NCBI GenBank assembly: GCA_964405335.1
Contig: CAYONP010000003.1
Span: 51,035-115,034 of the forward strand
Length of the DNA stretch: 64,000 nucleotides
Reading direction: 5' to 3'
From: CAYONP01 sp964405335
GTDB taxonomy: Bacteria > Armatimonadota > UBA10988
This document shows, piece by piece, positions 1 through 7,350 of this stretch. Below the pieces are notes generated by a model. That model made no database searches and had not been told where the DNA came from. It saw nothing but the letters and a program-made list of their open reading frames with translations. The position numbers were made by a program, and so were the translations under genes. Every line of letters starts with the position of its first letter. Position 1 is the stretch's first letter.

Positions 1-1
1 C

Positions 2-133
2 TGGCTCTCGACCAGGATCGACTTCGGCCTGAAACCCGAGGAGATCGCGGAGCGCCAGGCCGCGCGGGCCGCGCGGCCCGATCGTGTGCGGCGCGCCGGC
101 GAGGCGCATCGCGCCGGGCCGCCGGGAGACTGA
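2..133 (+). CDS. C-terminal end of a membrane protein, paralogue of the next gene's N-terminal domain (5' truncated by window)
   Basis: An open frame entering from the left edge codes for 43 residues and stops at TGA 131-133. Its visible part begins WLSTRIDFGLKPEEIAERQA. This closely matches the end of the 4-TM domain in the next gene (WLSTKIDHGLRPEEIAARQA), so the two are tandem duplicates. Unlike its neighbour, this copy stops soon after the linker and has no prepilin segment. Its stop codon lies 1 base before the next ATG, so the two are probably translationally coupled. The function of the 4-TM family is not recognised, and most of the protein is outside the window. Confidence 0.7.
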   Translation, partial: WLSTRIDFGLKPEEIAERQAARAARPDRVRRAGEAHRAGPPGD

Positions 134-134
134 C

Positions 135-1250
135 ATGGCTGAACAGGAGCAAGTGGCGCGGCGGGCCTGGGCCCAGCGTCTGCCGACGCTCGAGCGACTC
201 GTGTTGCTGCTGATCCTCGGTGTGGCGATCGGCATCGTCACCGCCTCAGTCTCCGAAGTGTGTCACTTCTGGTGGCGCAAGGTGCCCGACACAGCATGGC
301 TAAACATGTGGCGCAAGTACGCTGTGCGATATGGCCTGTACTACGGCCTCTTCCTCGGCGCCACCACTGCGTTTTGGCCGCGCCACGTGTGGAAGTTCGC
401 GCTGCTGGCCATCGCGTTCTATTACGGGCGCACGGTCTACTTCTGGGTCATTGCCGAACGGCAGAACCCATGGTGGGACAAGGCCTACTGGATCGCCAAA
501 CAGGCCGTGTTCATCGTCCCCTGCGCGCTGCTCTTCGCCTGGCTGTCGACGAAGATCGACCACGGCCTGCGACCCGAGGAGATCGCCGCGCGCCAGGCCG
601 CGCGGCACCGGCCGCCGCCCCGCGTCCGCCGCGCCCATGGCGGCTTCTCGCTGGTCGAGCTGCTCGTCGTCGTGGCGATCATCGCCATCCTCGCCGGCCT
701 GCTCTTCCCCGTCTTCGCCAGCGCGCGGCGGCGCGGCTATGAGGCCAATTGCATCAGCAACCTCCGCCAGATCGGCATGGCGACCAACATGTACCTCGAG
801 GAGTATGGCGCCCCGCCATGGTGGTTCCACAACCTCCATCCGAAGTACGTGGCGTCGAGCGACATCTTCACCTGCCCAGCGGATGCGTGGGCCGACTCCG
901 AGGGCGGCTACGCCGTCGGACTGATGATGGGCACGCTTCAGAGCATGAGGCCGAACGTGAACGTCGTGCCAGACTTTCCCTTCTCGTATTGCGACTTCGG
1001 TTTTCATCAGACCGACTGGGAGTTCATGGCCGCCAGCGACGAGCGCGGTATCCTGGCCTGCGCGCTGCACGGCCGGCGTATGGGGCAGGGCTCGCCGCCG
1101 CTGTTCCACGGCAAGGTGCTGCGGCTGTCGGCCAGCGGACGCGTGTTCGCCCGGCAGGCCAAGCACCCGGAGCCGAAAGCCGACGGCGAGACGAAGATGG
1201 AGTTCTGGATGCTCTACTCGGACGAGTTCCCGCCGGGGTGGCGGTACTGA
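135..1250 (+). CDS. 4-TM membrane domain fused to an internal type IV prepilin-like segment
   Basis: The protein has 371 aa, counted from ATG 135, one base after the upstream stop. Residues about 1-155 hold four hydrophobic segments (near 21-37, 66-80, 87-105 and 124-137). A basic linker ending RRAHGG follows, then a classical prepilin N-terminus (FSLVELLVVVAIIAILAGLL). The predicted prepilin-peptidase cut is between Gly170 and Phe171, and Glu5 of the mature pilin is present. After the helix comes a pseudopilin pattern with ANCISNLRQIG and MYLEEYG, then a globular C-terminus of about 160 residues. Prepilin leaders are normally short; here the leader position is taken by a whole membrane domain. 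I infer a real fusion, because there is no in-frame stop and no suitable start codon near residue 165. The role is unknown; a secretion or pilus-like assembly is possible. Confidence 0.75.
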   Translation: MAEQEQVARRAWAQRLPTLERLVLLLILGVAIGIVTASVSEVCHFWWRKVPDTAWLNMWRKYAVRYGLYYGLFLGATTAFWPRHVWKFALLAIAFYYGRTVYFWVIAERQNPWWDKAYWIAKQAVFIVPCALLFAWLSTKIDHGLRPEEIAARQAARHRPPPRVRRAHGGFSLVELLVVVAIIAILAGLLFPVFASARRRGYEANCISNLRQIGMATNMYLEEYGAPPWWFHNLHPKYVASSDIFTCPADAWADSEGGYAVGLMMGTLQSMRPNVNVVPDFPFSYCDFGFHQTDWEFMAASDERGILACALHGRRMGQGSPPLFHGKVLRLSASGRVFARQAKHPEPKADGETKMEFWMLYSDEFPPGWRY

Positions 1251-1254
1251 CCGG

Positions 1255-1578
1255 TCAACGCGGCGTCCGCATCGCGAGCGCCAAGACCACCCCCTCCACC
1301 AGACTCAACACCGCGATCAAACCCCGCGGCATGAACCCCTTGCCGTCGAGGACGACCGACTTGGCGCCGAAGAGCAGCAGTGCCAGGGCGACCGCGAGCC
1401 CGAGCCACAGGCCCGCGCGCTGGCCCTTGAGCAGCAGCACGCCGGCGAGCGCGGCGAGCAGGCCGCTGGCGATGCCGGCGACCAGCGACGGCGTGCTGCC
1501 CGCCTTGACCCCGCCGATCACCCCGCCGGCGGCGATCAGCACGGCATAGACGAAGGTGACGATTGCGGCGTTCTGCAT
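1255..1578 (-). CDS. TMEM14/UPF0136-like small membrane protein
   Basis: The protein has 107 aa and four hydrophobic helices rich in Gly and Ala (for example AVLIAAGGVIGGVKAGSTPS and LVAGIASGLLAALAGVLLL). This spacing, the GG-x-IG-x-x-KAGS motif and the length match the TMEM14 / UPF0136 family of small membrane proteins. That family's bacterial function is not established. The ATG at 1578 has GGAG just upstream. The gene converges on the prepilin fusion gene, with only 4 bases between their stop codons. Confidence 0.75.
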   Translation of the reverse strand: MQNAAIVTFVYAVLIAAGGVIGGVKAGSTPSLVAGIASGLLAALAGVLLLKGQRAGLWLGLAVALALLLFGAKSVVLDGKGFMPRGLIAVLSLVEGVVLALAMRTPR

Positions 1579-1612
1579 CGTGGGCTCCGCGGTCAGTTTG
1601 ACGCCGGGCGGG

Positions 1613-2356
1613 TCAATCGACCAGGAAGACGACGGTCAGCGCCTTGACGAAGCCGTTGCGCTCGTTCTCGAACAGGATCCGCTGCGCGTCGGCGTCGGAG
1701 ATGACCGCGTCGGCCCGGAAGTTGCCCTCGATCCCGATTGCGCGGATGAACAGCGGTTCGGCGCCGGCGCGGCAGAGCGTGGGGTTGAGCGCCTCGCTGA
1801 CGTTACCCAGGTAGCCGACCAGGCCCAGCTCGTCGATCACCGCCGGGTCGACATTGACGGTGCCCCACACCTCGGTGCCGTCGGCGGTGAAGATCCGCGG
1901 CCCGCGGGCGCGGCGGATGTCGAATCCGCGGCAGTCGACCACCAGGCCGGTATAGGGCGGATCGGTCTGCGGCAGCGGCTCGAGCTCGACCGGCGCGCCG
2001 GCAGCCGGGCCGCCCGGTCGTTCGGTCGCGCCGCCCGCGCCGGTGGGTAGGTCGCCGTTCTTGTCGGCCACGCCGATGCGGACCGGGGTGAACCAATCGG
2101 GCGGCAGGGCTGCGGCCGGCTCGGTGCCCGAGGTGTCAACCAGGCTGCCGACGATGCGGATGCCCGTGCCGTCGCGCGGCGCTCCGGTCAGGCTGCCGGC
2201 CAGCCCGCCGCCGGGGTTGTGCCCGCCGACCAGCCCGCGCAGCTTGACCGCATTGCGCAGGGCAACGATGCGCGGACCGGTGTAGCTGCCCTGCGCCAGC
2301 GCGCCCATCGAGGCCAACAGCCACACCCCCACGGCCAGCCACCGCGGCCCGATCAT
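1613..2356 (-). CDS. secreted protein with an LPP20/FlgT-like C-terminal region
   Basis: The protein has 247 aa when started at ATG 2356, which gives a clear signal peptide (MIGPRWLAVGVWLLASMGALAQG). An earlier in-frame start would add an unlikely Arg/Cys-rich leader. The C-terminal half has TGLVVDCRGFDIRRARGPRI, then GYLGNVSEA and ISDADAQRI. This resembles a conserved region of secreted LPP20/FlgT-like proteins, where a TGL-x-x-DARG block and an SNADA-x-x-I block occur in that order. The assignment is by pattern memory only. The middle of the protein (about residues 60-150) is Pro/Gly rich and unrecognised. The function is unknown and it probably acts in the periplasm. Confidence 0.6.
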   Translation of the reverse strand: MIGPRWLAVGVWLLASMGALAQGSYTGPRIVALRNAVKLRGLVGGHNPGGGLAGSLTGAPRDGTGIRIVGSLVDTSGTEPAAALPPDWFTPVRIGVADKNGDLPTGAGGATERPGGPAAGAPVELEPLPQTDPPYTGLVVDCRGFDIRRARGPRIFTADGTEVWGTVNVDPAVIDELGLVGYLGNVSEALNPTLCRAGAEPLFIRAIGIEGNFRADAVISDADAQRILFENERNGFVKALTVVFLVD

Positions 2357-2725
2357 ACCCGGCTCCCGAAACGTCCCAGCCCCACAACGCACCCGCGCCG
2401 ACCGACATTCTAACCGCAATCCGCTCGCAACGCCGGGATGACCCGGGTCACACCCCATCGGTGTTCACGTTGTGCTCCAAGCAGCCCTCTCGGCGCCACT
2501 GGTAGGGCCCGTTCGCCGAACGGGCCGGCGGCTCGACCTAACCCTCCCCAACCCCCGTAGACACTCACGTTAAGCCCCCAGAAAGCCCTCTCGGTGCCAC
2601 TGGCGGCTTGCTCGCCAGTGCTGCCGACGAGCTGCTGGACAGCACTGGCGGTCAAGCCGCCAGTGGCACCGAGAGATGGCCGCCAGTGGCACCGAGAGGT
2701 GGCGGCCTACAACGCGTGGTGCCCC
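2357..2725. repeat. 369-bp gap filled with palindromic repeat units
   Basis: No gene is supported here. A 28-nt hairpin of the GGTAGGG family lies at 2501-2528 (9-bp stem 2506-2514 / 2518-2526). Two inverted copies of a CACTGGCGG hairpin follow: stem 2598-2605 / 2613-2620, and stem 2643-2651 / 2657-2665 with loop TCAAG. The flanking text GCCCTCTCGG-y-GCCACTGG occurs directly at about 2484 and 2585 and inverted at about 2661 and 2683. The gap lies between two minus-strand genes. Confidence 0.85.
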
Positions 2726-3175
2726 CTAGAATGCCTTTGTGCTGTCGAGCAGGATGGTCACCGGGCCGTCGTTGTCGACCTCGACGCGCATCATCGCGCC
2801 GAATTCGCCCTCGGCGACGGGCAGGCCGCGGTCGCGCAGCTTGGACACGAAGCGGGCGAACTGCTCGCGCGCGGTGCCGGGCTCGGCGGCGTGCGAAAAG
2901 CTCGGTCGCCGGCCCTTGCGGCAGTCGCCGAAGAGGGTGAACTGGCTGATTGCCAGCACGCCGCCGCCGACCTCGGTGAGCGAGCGATCGAACCGGCCCG
3001 CCTCGTCGGGGAAGAGGCGCAGCGTGGCGACCTTGTCGGCGATCCAGTCGAGGTCGCTGTCGGCGTCGCCCTCGCCAACGGCGGCGAAGACGACCAGGCC
3101 GCGGTCGATCGCCCCGACGGCTCGGCCGTCGACGCTGACCCGCGCGGCGTGGACGCGCTGCAGCACGGCTCTCAT
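2726..3175 (-). CDS. dtd: D-aminoacyl-tRNA deacylase
   Basis: The protein has 149 aa, the usual length for Dtd, and starts MRAVLQRVHAARVSVDG as the family does. It hydrolyses D-amino acids mischarged on tRNA, in the cytoplasm. The two active-site signatures are visible: SQFTLFGD near residues 77-84 and a GPVTI motif near 137-141. The long open frame that continues upstream is a shadow of the symporter gene. The ATG at 3175 overlaps the symporter stop as ATGA (3172-3175), so the two are translationally coupled, although no functional link is known. Confidence 0.95.
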   Translation of the reverse strand: MRAVLQRVHAARVSVDGRAVGAIDRGLVVFAAVGEGDADSDLDWIADKVATLRLFPDEAGRFDRSLTEVGGGVLAISQFTLFGDCRKGRRPSFSHAAEPGTAREQFARFVSKLRDRGLPVAEGEFGAMMRVEVDNDGPVTILLDSTKAF

Positions 3176-4881
3176 CGGTGCAGTTGGGTCACAGCATAGA
3201 TGATGCCGAGCACCGTCAGCACGCCGACGCAGCCGGCGCCGAAACCGAGCAGCGCCTGCCGGCTCGGCCGCGGGACGAGGAAGTCGCTGTCGGGCAGCAG
3301 CGTATCGTCGGGCGGCGTCTCGCTGCCCTCGGGCAGGCGGCAGGGCTCCTCGTTGTCTTCGTCGGGGCCGACAGGGGTGCGGATGAGGGCGTAGTAGCGC
3401 TCCAGCTTCTCGGCCGGCACGCGGGGCGTGGCCAGGCTGACGCCGATGGTGGCCAGCGCGCCGCCGGTGAGGTAGATCAGCATCTGCCAGGGCAGGTTGA
3501 TCTCGGGCACACCCTCTTTGACGAAAACAAAGGCGAGGCTGTCGGGCAGACCCAGCCCGGCGGCCCACGGCCCGGCGGCCTTGTGGCTGGCGGCATACAT
3601 CAGCGCGAAGGTGGTCAAGGTGCCGGCCCATGCGCCGGCGACGGTGGTGCGCCGCCAGTAGAAGCCGAACCAGAAGGCCAGGCCCATCGCCGCGGCGACC
3701 TTCCAGAACAGCTTGAGCCCCTCGATCACGTCGGGCAGGCGATAGGCGATCAGCATCCCGACGCCGACCACGGCGACGGCGGCGATGCGGCCGACGAGCA
3801 GGTAATGGGCGCGCGGCCGGCCGGGTCGCAGTGGCTTGTAGAGGTTCTCGGTGATCAGGCCGGAGCTGGCAATCATGAACGCATCGCAGCTCGACATGAC
3901 GGCGGCGAGCAGCGCGGCGAGGAAGATGCCGAGCAGGCCGTGCGCGGCGCTGGGCAGGAACTCGCGGGCGACGGCGCCGTAGACCTGGTCGGGCGCGACA
4001 TCGCGCCCGCTGAAGTGGACGATGGCGGCAAAGCCGACCAGGCACCAGGCGATAGTGCAGAAGCGCTTGATGATGTTGCCGCCCATGAACCCCCACTGGC
4101 CGTCGAGCTCGGTACGTCCGGCGGCGCAGACGCCCATGATGTGCGGCTGGACGACGATGCCGATCAGGGCGTTGAGCGAGAGCACGGCGACATAGAAGGC
4201 GCTGATCTCGCGGGCGGTGACCAGTTGCCACAGGTGCGGGTCGGCGATCTGCTCGCGCAATCCGGCGAACCCGCCGACGGCGTTGAGGATGAAGGGCAGG
4301 AGCATGAACGAGAAGACGATGGTCAACATGCCCTGGATGTAGTCGGTGACAATAGCGGCGCTGAGCCCGCCCGAGACGCCGTAGATAACGAACAGCAGGG
4401 TCATCACGGGGATCATGACGTCGGCGTGGAGCGCGCCGCCCGAGGCGCCCTCGATCAGGGCCGAGGAGCCCTTGAGCATGGTGCCCATGTTGACCGACAT
4501 CTGGCTCGCGCCGACGACGGCGAACAGCATCGCCACGCTGCGGTCGTAGCGCAGCTCGAACACGTCGGCCGTGGTGGTCGCCCGGAAGCGGCGCATGATC
4601 GGCGCGATGAGCCAGTAGAACGGTGTGCAGAAGAGCCAGAGCAGCTCCATCCAGATGCCCGAGATGCCATTGGTGAAGGTCTTCGAGGCGACGCCGACGG
4701 CCGAGTCGCTGTGCGTCCCGGCGCCGAAGGCCGAGAAGATCATCATCCCCTTGCCGAACCGCCGCGGCATGAAGAAGTCGGCGATGCTGTGCACGCTGCG
4801 CGCCATCCAGGTGCCGAGCAGCGTCACGCCGCCGAGATAGAGCACCAGCACCACCCAGTCGGCCGCGTGGAGTCCGCTCAC
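3172..4881 (-). CDS. sodium:solute symporter family transporter
   Basis: The protein has 569 aa with about 13-14 hydrophobic segments typical of the SSS family (LeuT fold). It begins with a helix carrying ADWVVLVLYLGGVTLLGTW, then FFMPRRFGKGMMIFSAFGAG and DYIQG, which are common in SSS carriers. It should import a small organic solute with sodium at the inner membrane; the substrate cannot be told, though sugars and uronates are common for relatives beside sugar genes. I chose GTG 4881 because GGAGAG lies 6 bases upstream. A GTG at 4932 would add a poly-Arg leader. A soluble tail with GPDEDNEEPCRLPEGSETPP precedes a last helix. Confidence 0.88.
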   Translation of the reverse strand: MSGLHAADWVVLVLYLGGVTLLGTWMARSVHSIADFFMPRRFGKGMMIFSAFGAGTHSDSAVGVASKTFTNGISGIWMELLWLFCTPFYWLIAPIMRRFRATTTADVFELRYDRSVAMLFAVVGASQMSVNMGTMLKGSSALIEGASGGALHADVMIPVMTLLFVIYGVSGGLSAAIVTDYIQGMLTIVFSFMLLPFILNAVGGFAGLREQIADPHLWQLVTAREISAFYVAVLSLNALIGIVVQPHIMGVCAAGRTELDGQWGFMGGNIIKRFCTIAWCLVGFAAIVHFSGRDVAPDQVYGAVAREFLPSAAHGLLGIFLAALLAAVMSSCDAFMIASSGLITENLYKPLRPGRPRAHYLLVGRIAAVAVVGVGMLIAYRLPDVIEGLKLFWKVAAAMGLAFWFGFYWRRTTVAGAWAGTLTTFALMYAASHKAAGPWAAGLGLPDSLAFVFVKEGVPEINLPWQMLIYLTGGALATIGVSLATPRVPAEKLERYYALIRTPVGPDEDNEEPCRLPEGSETPPDDTLLPDSDFLVPRPSRQALLGFGAGCVGVLTVLGIIYAVTQLHR

Positions 4882-4977
4882 CGCCAGCTCTCCGAACCGC
4901 CCGCTTCGCCGCCGTCGCCGCCGGGCCTTCACGCAGGAGCGGCGTCGCGCGGCGCGAACGCCGCGGCGGACCTACCG

Positions 4978-5613
4978 ATGACCATCGAGACCCTGACCGG
5001 CGGACCGGCGGCGACCAACAGCTACCTGGTCGCCGACGCCGACGGCGTGGCCTGCGTGATCGATCCGGGTTACGTCGTCGACCAGCTCGAGGCGCTGCGC
5101 GACCGGCGCGGCTGGGTGATCGCCGCGGTCGTCGCCACGCACGGCCACTTCGACCATGTCGCCGGCTGCGCCGAGGCCAAGGAGCGCTGGGCCGCGCCGC
5201 TCTGGATGCATCCCGCGGCGGTGCCAGTCGCCCTCAGCGCGCCCGACCATGCCGCCTGGTTCGGCTGCGACTGCCCGCCCTGCCCGCGGCCCGAACAGAC
5301 CTTTGCGCACGGCGACCGGTTCGCCGTCGGCGCGCTCGCCTTCGAGGTCCGCCACACGCCGGGCCACAGCCCGGGCGGGGTCTGCCTCGTCGCGCCGGGC
5401 GTGGCGATCGTCGGCGACACGCTATTTGCCGGCAGCATCGGCCGGTTCGACCTGCCCCACAGCGACGGCGAGTTGCTGATGAAGAGCATTGCCGAGCAGC
5501 TGATGACCCTGCCCGACGAGACCCGGGTCTATCCCGGTCACGGCGAGCCGACGACCATCGGCGCCGAGCGGCGGACCAACCCGTTCCGCACCTACTTCGG
5601 GGTGGCGGCATGA
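4978..5613 (+). CDS. metallo-beta-lactamase-fold hydrolase (glyoxalase II-like)
   Basis: The protein has 211 aa and carries the full metal-binding set: HGHFDH near residue 57, then HTPGHSPGG, GDTLF and a terminal YPGHGEPTTIG. The arrangement is that of small glyoxalase II-like hydroxyacyl-thioester hydrolases. The ATG at 4978 gives the conserved start MTIETLTGGPAATNSYLV. The open frame upstream of it is a shadow of the symporter. It is divergent from the symporter, and its stop overlaps the lpxC start as ATGA, so the two form an operon. The substrate is not known. Confidence 0.9.
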   Translation: MTIETLTGGPAATNSYLVADADGVACVIDPGYVVDQLEALRDRRGWVIAAVVATHGHFDHVAGCAEAKERWAAPLWMHPAAVPVALSAPDHAAWFGCDCPPCPRPEQTFAHGDRFAVGALAFEVRHTPGHSPGGVCLVAPGVAIVGDTLFAGSIGRFDLPHSDGELLMKSIAEQLMTLPDETRVYPGHGEPTTIGAERRTNPFRTYFGVAA

Positions 5614-6422
5614 GGCGCGCGACGGTCGCGCGGGCGGTCACGCTCGAGGGCGCCGCGGTGCGCACGCATGGCGGCACCGCGCGGGTGACCATCGCGCCGG
5701 GCGAGGCGGGCTTCGTGTTTGTCCGCGACGACACCGGCGCGCGGCTGCCGGCCGATCTCGACCACCTGGTGCCGGTGCCCAACTGCACCGCGCTGGGCCG
5801 CGACGGCCGGCCCGAGGTGCTGTTCTGCGAGCATGTCCTGTCGGCTCTGGTCGGCCTCGGCTACAGCGCCGCCGAGGTGCACCTCGACGGCCCCGAAATA
5901 CCGCTCCTCGACGGCAGCGCGCTGCCCTTGGTGGAAGCCCTCGCGACCGCAGGGCGGCAGGCTCTGCCTGGCGGGCTGGCCCCGCTCCGCCTGAGCGAGC
6001 CGGTTCGCTACGAGGCCGAGGGGCAGTGGCTGCTGGCCGAGCCGGCGGAGGAGTGGTCGGTCGCCTATCGATTCGAGCACTCGCACCCGCGGATCGCGCA
6101 CGACGAGGCGGCCTTCGACGCGGCGGTCGACTATGCCGCCGAGATTGCCCCGGCGCGCACCTTCGCCACGGTGCAGGAGCTGACCGCGCTGCGCGAGGCG
6201 GGCCTGATCCGGGGCGGCAGCGAGGCCAACCTGCTGGTCGTCTACGACGATCGGCTCTCGGCGCCGCTACGGCTGGAGCACGAGTTCGCGACGCACAAGA
6301 TCCTTGACCTGATCGGCGACCTGGCCCTGCTCGGCCGGCCGGTGCAGGCGCGGCTGACCGCCCATCGCACCGGCCACAGCGACAACCACGCCTTCGCGCG
6401 GCTGCTGGCCGCGCGGGGCTGA
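5610..6422 (+). CDS. lpxC: UDP-3-O-acyl-N-acetylglucosamine deacetylase
   Basis: The protein has 270 aa and catalyses the committed step of lipid A synthesis in the cytoplasm. Zinc ligands can be placed at His75 (in CEHVLSALVGLG), His229 and Asp233 (in HKILDLIGD). Glu74 and His256 (in GHSDNH) fit the catalytic acid and base. PEIPLLDGSALPLVEAL and GLIRGGSEANLLVVYDD are family signatures. At about 30 residues below the usual 300, it is slightly short at the N-terminus and in loops. It overlaps the preceding gene by 4 bases. No other lpx gene is nearby. It indicates an outer membrane with LPS. Confidence 0.92.
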   Translation: MRRATVARAVTLEGAAVRTHGGTARVTIAPGEAGFVFVRDDTGARLPADLDHLVPVPNCTALGRDGRPEVLFCEHVLSALVGLGYSAAEVHLDGPEIPLLDGSALPLVEALATAGRQALPGGLAPLRLSEPVRYEAEGQWLLAEPAEEWSVAYRFEHSHPRIAHDEAAFDAAVDYAAEIAPARTFATVQELTALREAGLIRGGSEANLLVVYDDRLSAPLRLEHEFATHKILDLIGDLALLGRPVQARLTAHRTGHSDNHAFARLLAARG

Positions 6423-6424
6423 CC

Positions 6425-7333
6425 TCACCAGCTCAGGCCGAACCGCTCGTAGGTCCGCTCGAGTCGCGCCAGCAGGCGGGCGAAGTACTGCGCTTCGGCC
6501 GGGTCGGGTGTGCAGGTCAGGTCACGGGCGCGAGTGCTGTCCAGCACACCGCGGGCCTGGAGGGTGAGCTTCTCGGGCCGGTGGAAGCTCTCCATGCCGC
6601 GCAGCGTGTAGGCCAGGTAGGGGGTCAGCTCGTGGTGCAGCTCGAACGCCGCGTCGGGGTCGCCGGCCAGCAGTTCGTGCACGCGGACCAGCGCATCGCA
6701 CGGGCCGAGACCGGGGATGTAGCCGCGGACCAGCTCCGGGTCGAGCTCGGTCATGTAGAGCCCGCCCCAGCCCTCGAGCACGTCGACGCCGTCGTCGGTC
6801 GCCTCGCGGATGGCCGCCGCCTTGGCGTTCAGGCCGGGCTCCTCGAGCTTGACCGCGACGAAGTTCGGGCAGGCGAGCTTCAGCGCCCGGCAGAACTCCG
6901 GGCCGATCGACGTACCGCCGGGGTGAAAGTCCTGGATCATCGCCGGCAGGCCGACGGCGCCGAGCACGCGGCCGGCGTAGCGCAGCAGGTCGGCCTCGGC
7001 CAGGCTGAACCGGCGGGGCAGGGCGAGGGCGATGAAGTCGGCGCCGGCCGCCTCCATGCGCCGGGCCAGCTCGGCGGCGACCCGCGCCGAGTCATGATTC
7101 GCCTGGGCGACGACGGGGATCCGCCCGCCCGCGGCGTCGACCGCGGCGCCGACCAGCTCGAGCCGCTCGCCGTCGGTCAGTTTGTAGAACTCGCTGGCGT
7201 AGGCGGGCAGGCAGACGGCGCTGGCGCCGCAGCGCCGGGCGAAGCTAACCAGCCGCGGCACGGCGGCAAGGTCGACCGACTCATCGTTGGCGAAGGCGGT
7301 GGGCAGGACCGGAATCACCCCGCGCAGTCTCAT
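6425..7333 (-). CDS. dihydrodipicolinate synthase/N-acetylneuraminate lyase family aldolase
   Basis: The protein has 302 aa with the DapA-family TIM barrel: RGVIPVLPTAF at the start, then IPVVAQAN and FVAVKLEE, whose Lys is the expected Schiff-base residue. The family contains DapA, NanA and sugar-acid aldolases or dehydratases. The usual GTTGE motif is replaced here by PAYASEFYKLTDGE, so a sugar-acid or other oxo-acid substrate is more likely than DapA itself. I chose ATG 7333 because GGGGAGG lies 3 bases upstream; an ATG at 7354 overlaps the preceding stop. It follows the deacetylase fusion in the same direction. Confidence 0.82.
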   Translation of the reverse strand: MRLRGVIPVLPTAFANDESVDLAAVPRLVSFARRCGASAVCLPAYASEFYKLTDGERLELVGAAVDAAGGRIPVVAQANHDSARVAAELARRMEAAGADFIALALPRRFSLAEADLLRYAGRVLGAVGLPAMIQDFHPGGTSIGPEFCRALKLACPNFVAVKLEEPGLNAKAAAIREATDDGVDVLEGWGGLYMTELDPELVRGYIPGLGPCDALVRVHELLAGDPDAAFELHHELTPYLAYTLRGMESFHRPEKLTLQARGVLDSTRARDLTCTPDPAEAQYFARLLARLERTYERFGLSW

Positions 7334-7350
7334 GTTCCTCCCCGGCAGGT

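Noticed and set aside
3176..4231. A 350-codon extension of dtd
   Set aside because: It is a shadow of the symporter in another frame and is Arg/Ala/Pro rich; Dtd has its usual length from ATG 3175.
3178..4977. A 600-codon N-terminal extension of the metallo-beta-lactamase-fold gene
   Set aside because: It is antisense to the sodium:solute symporter and has low-complexity composition. The conserved protein starts at ATG 4978.
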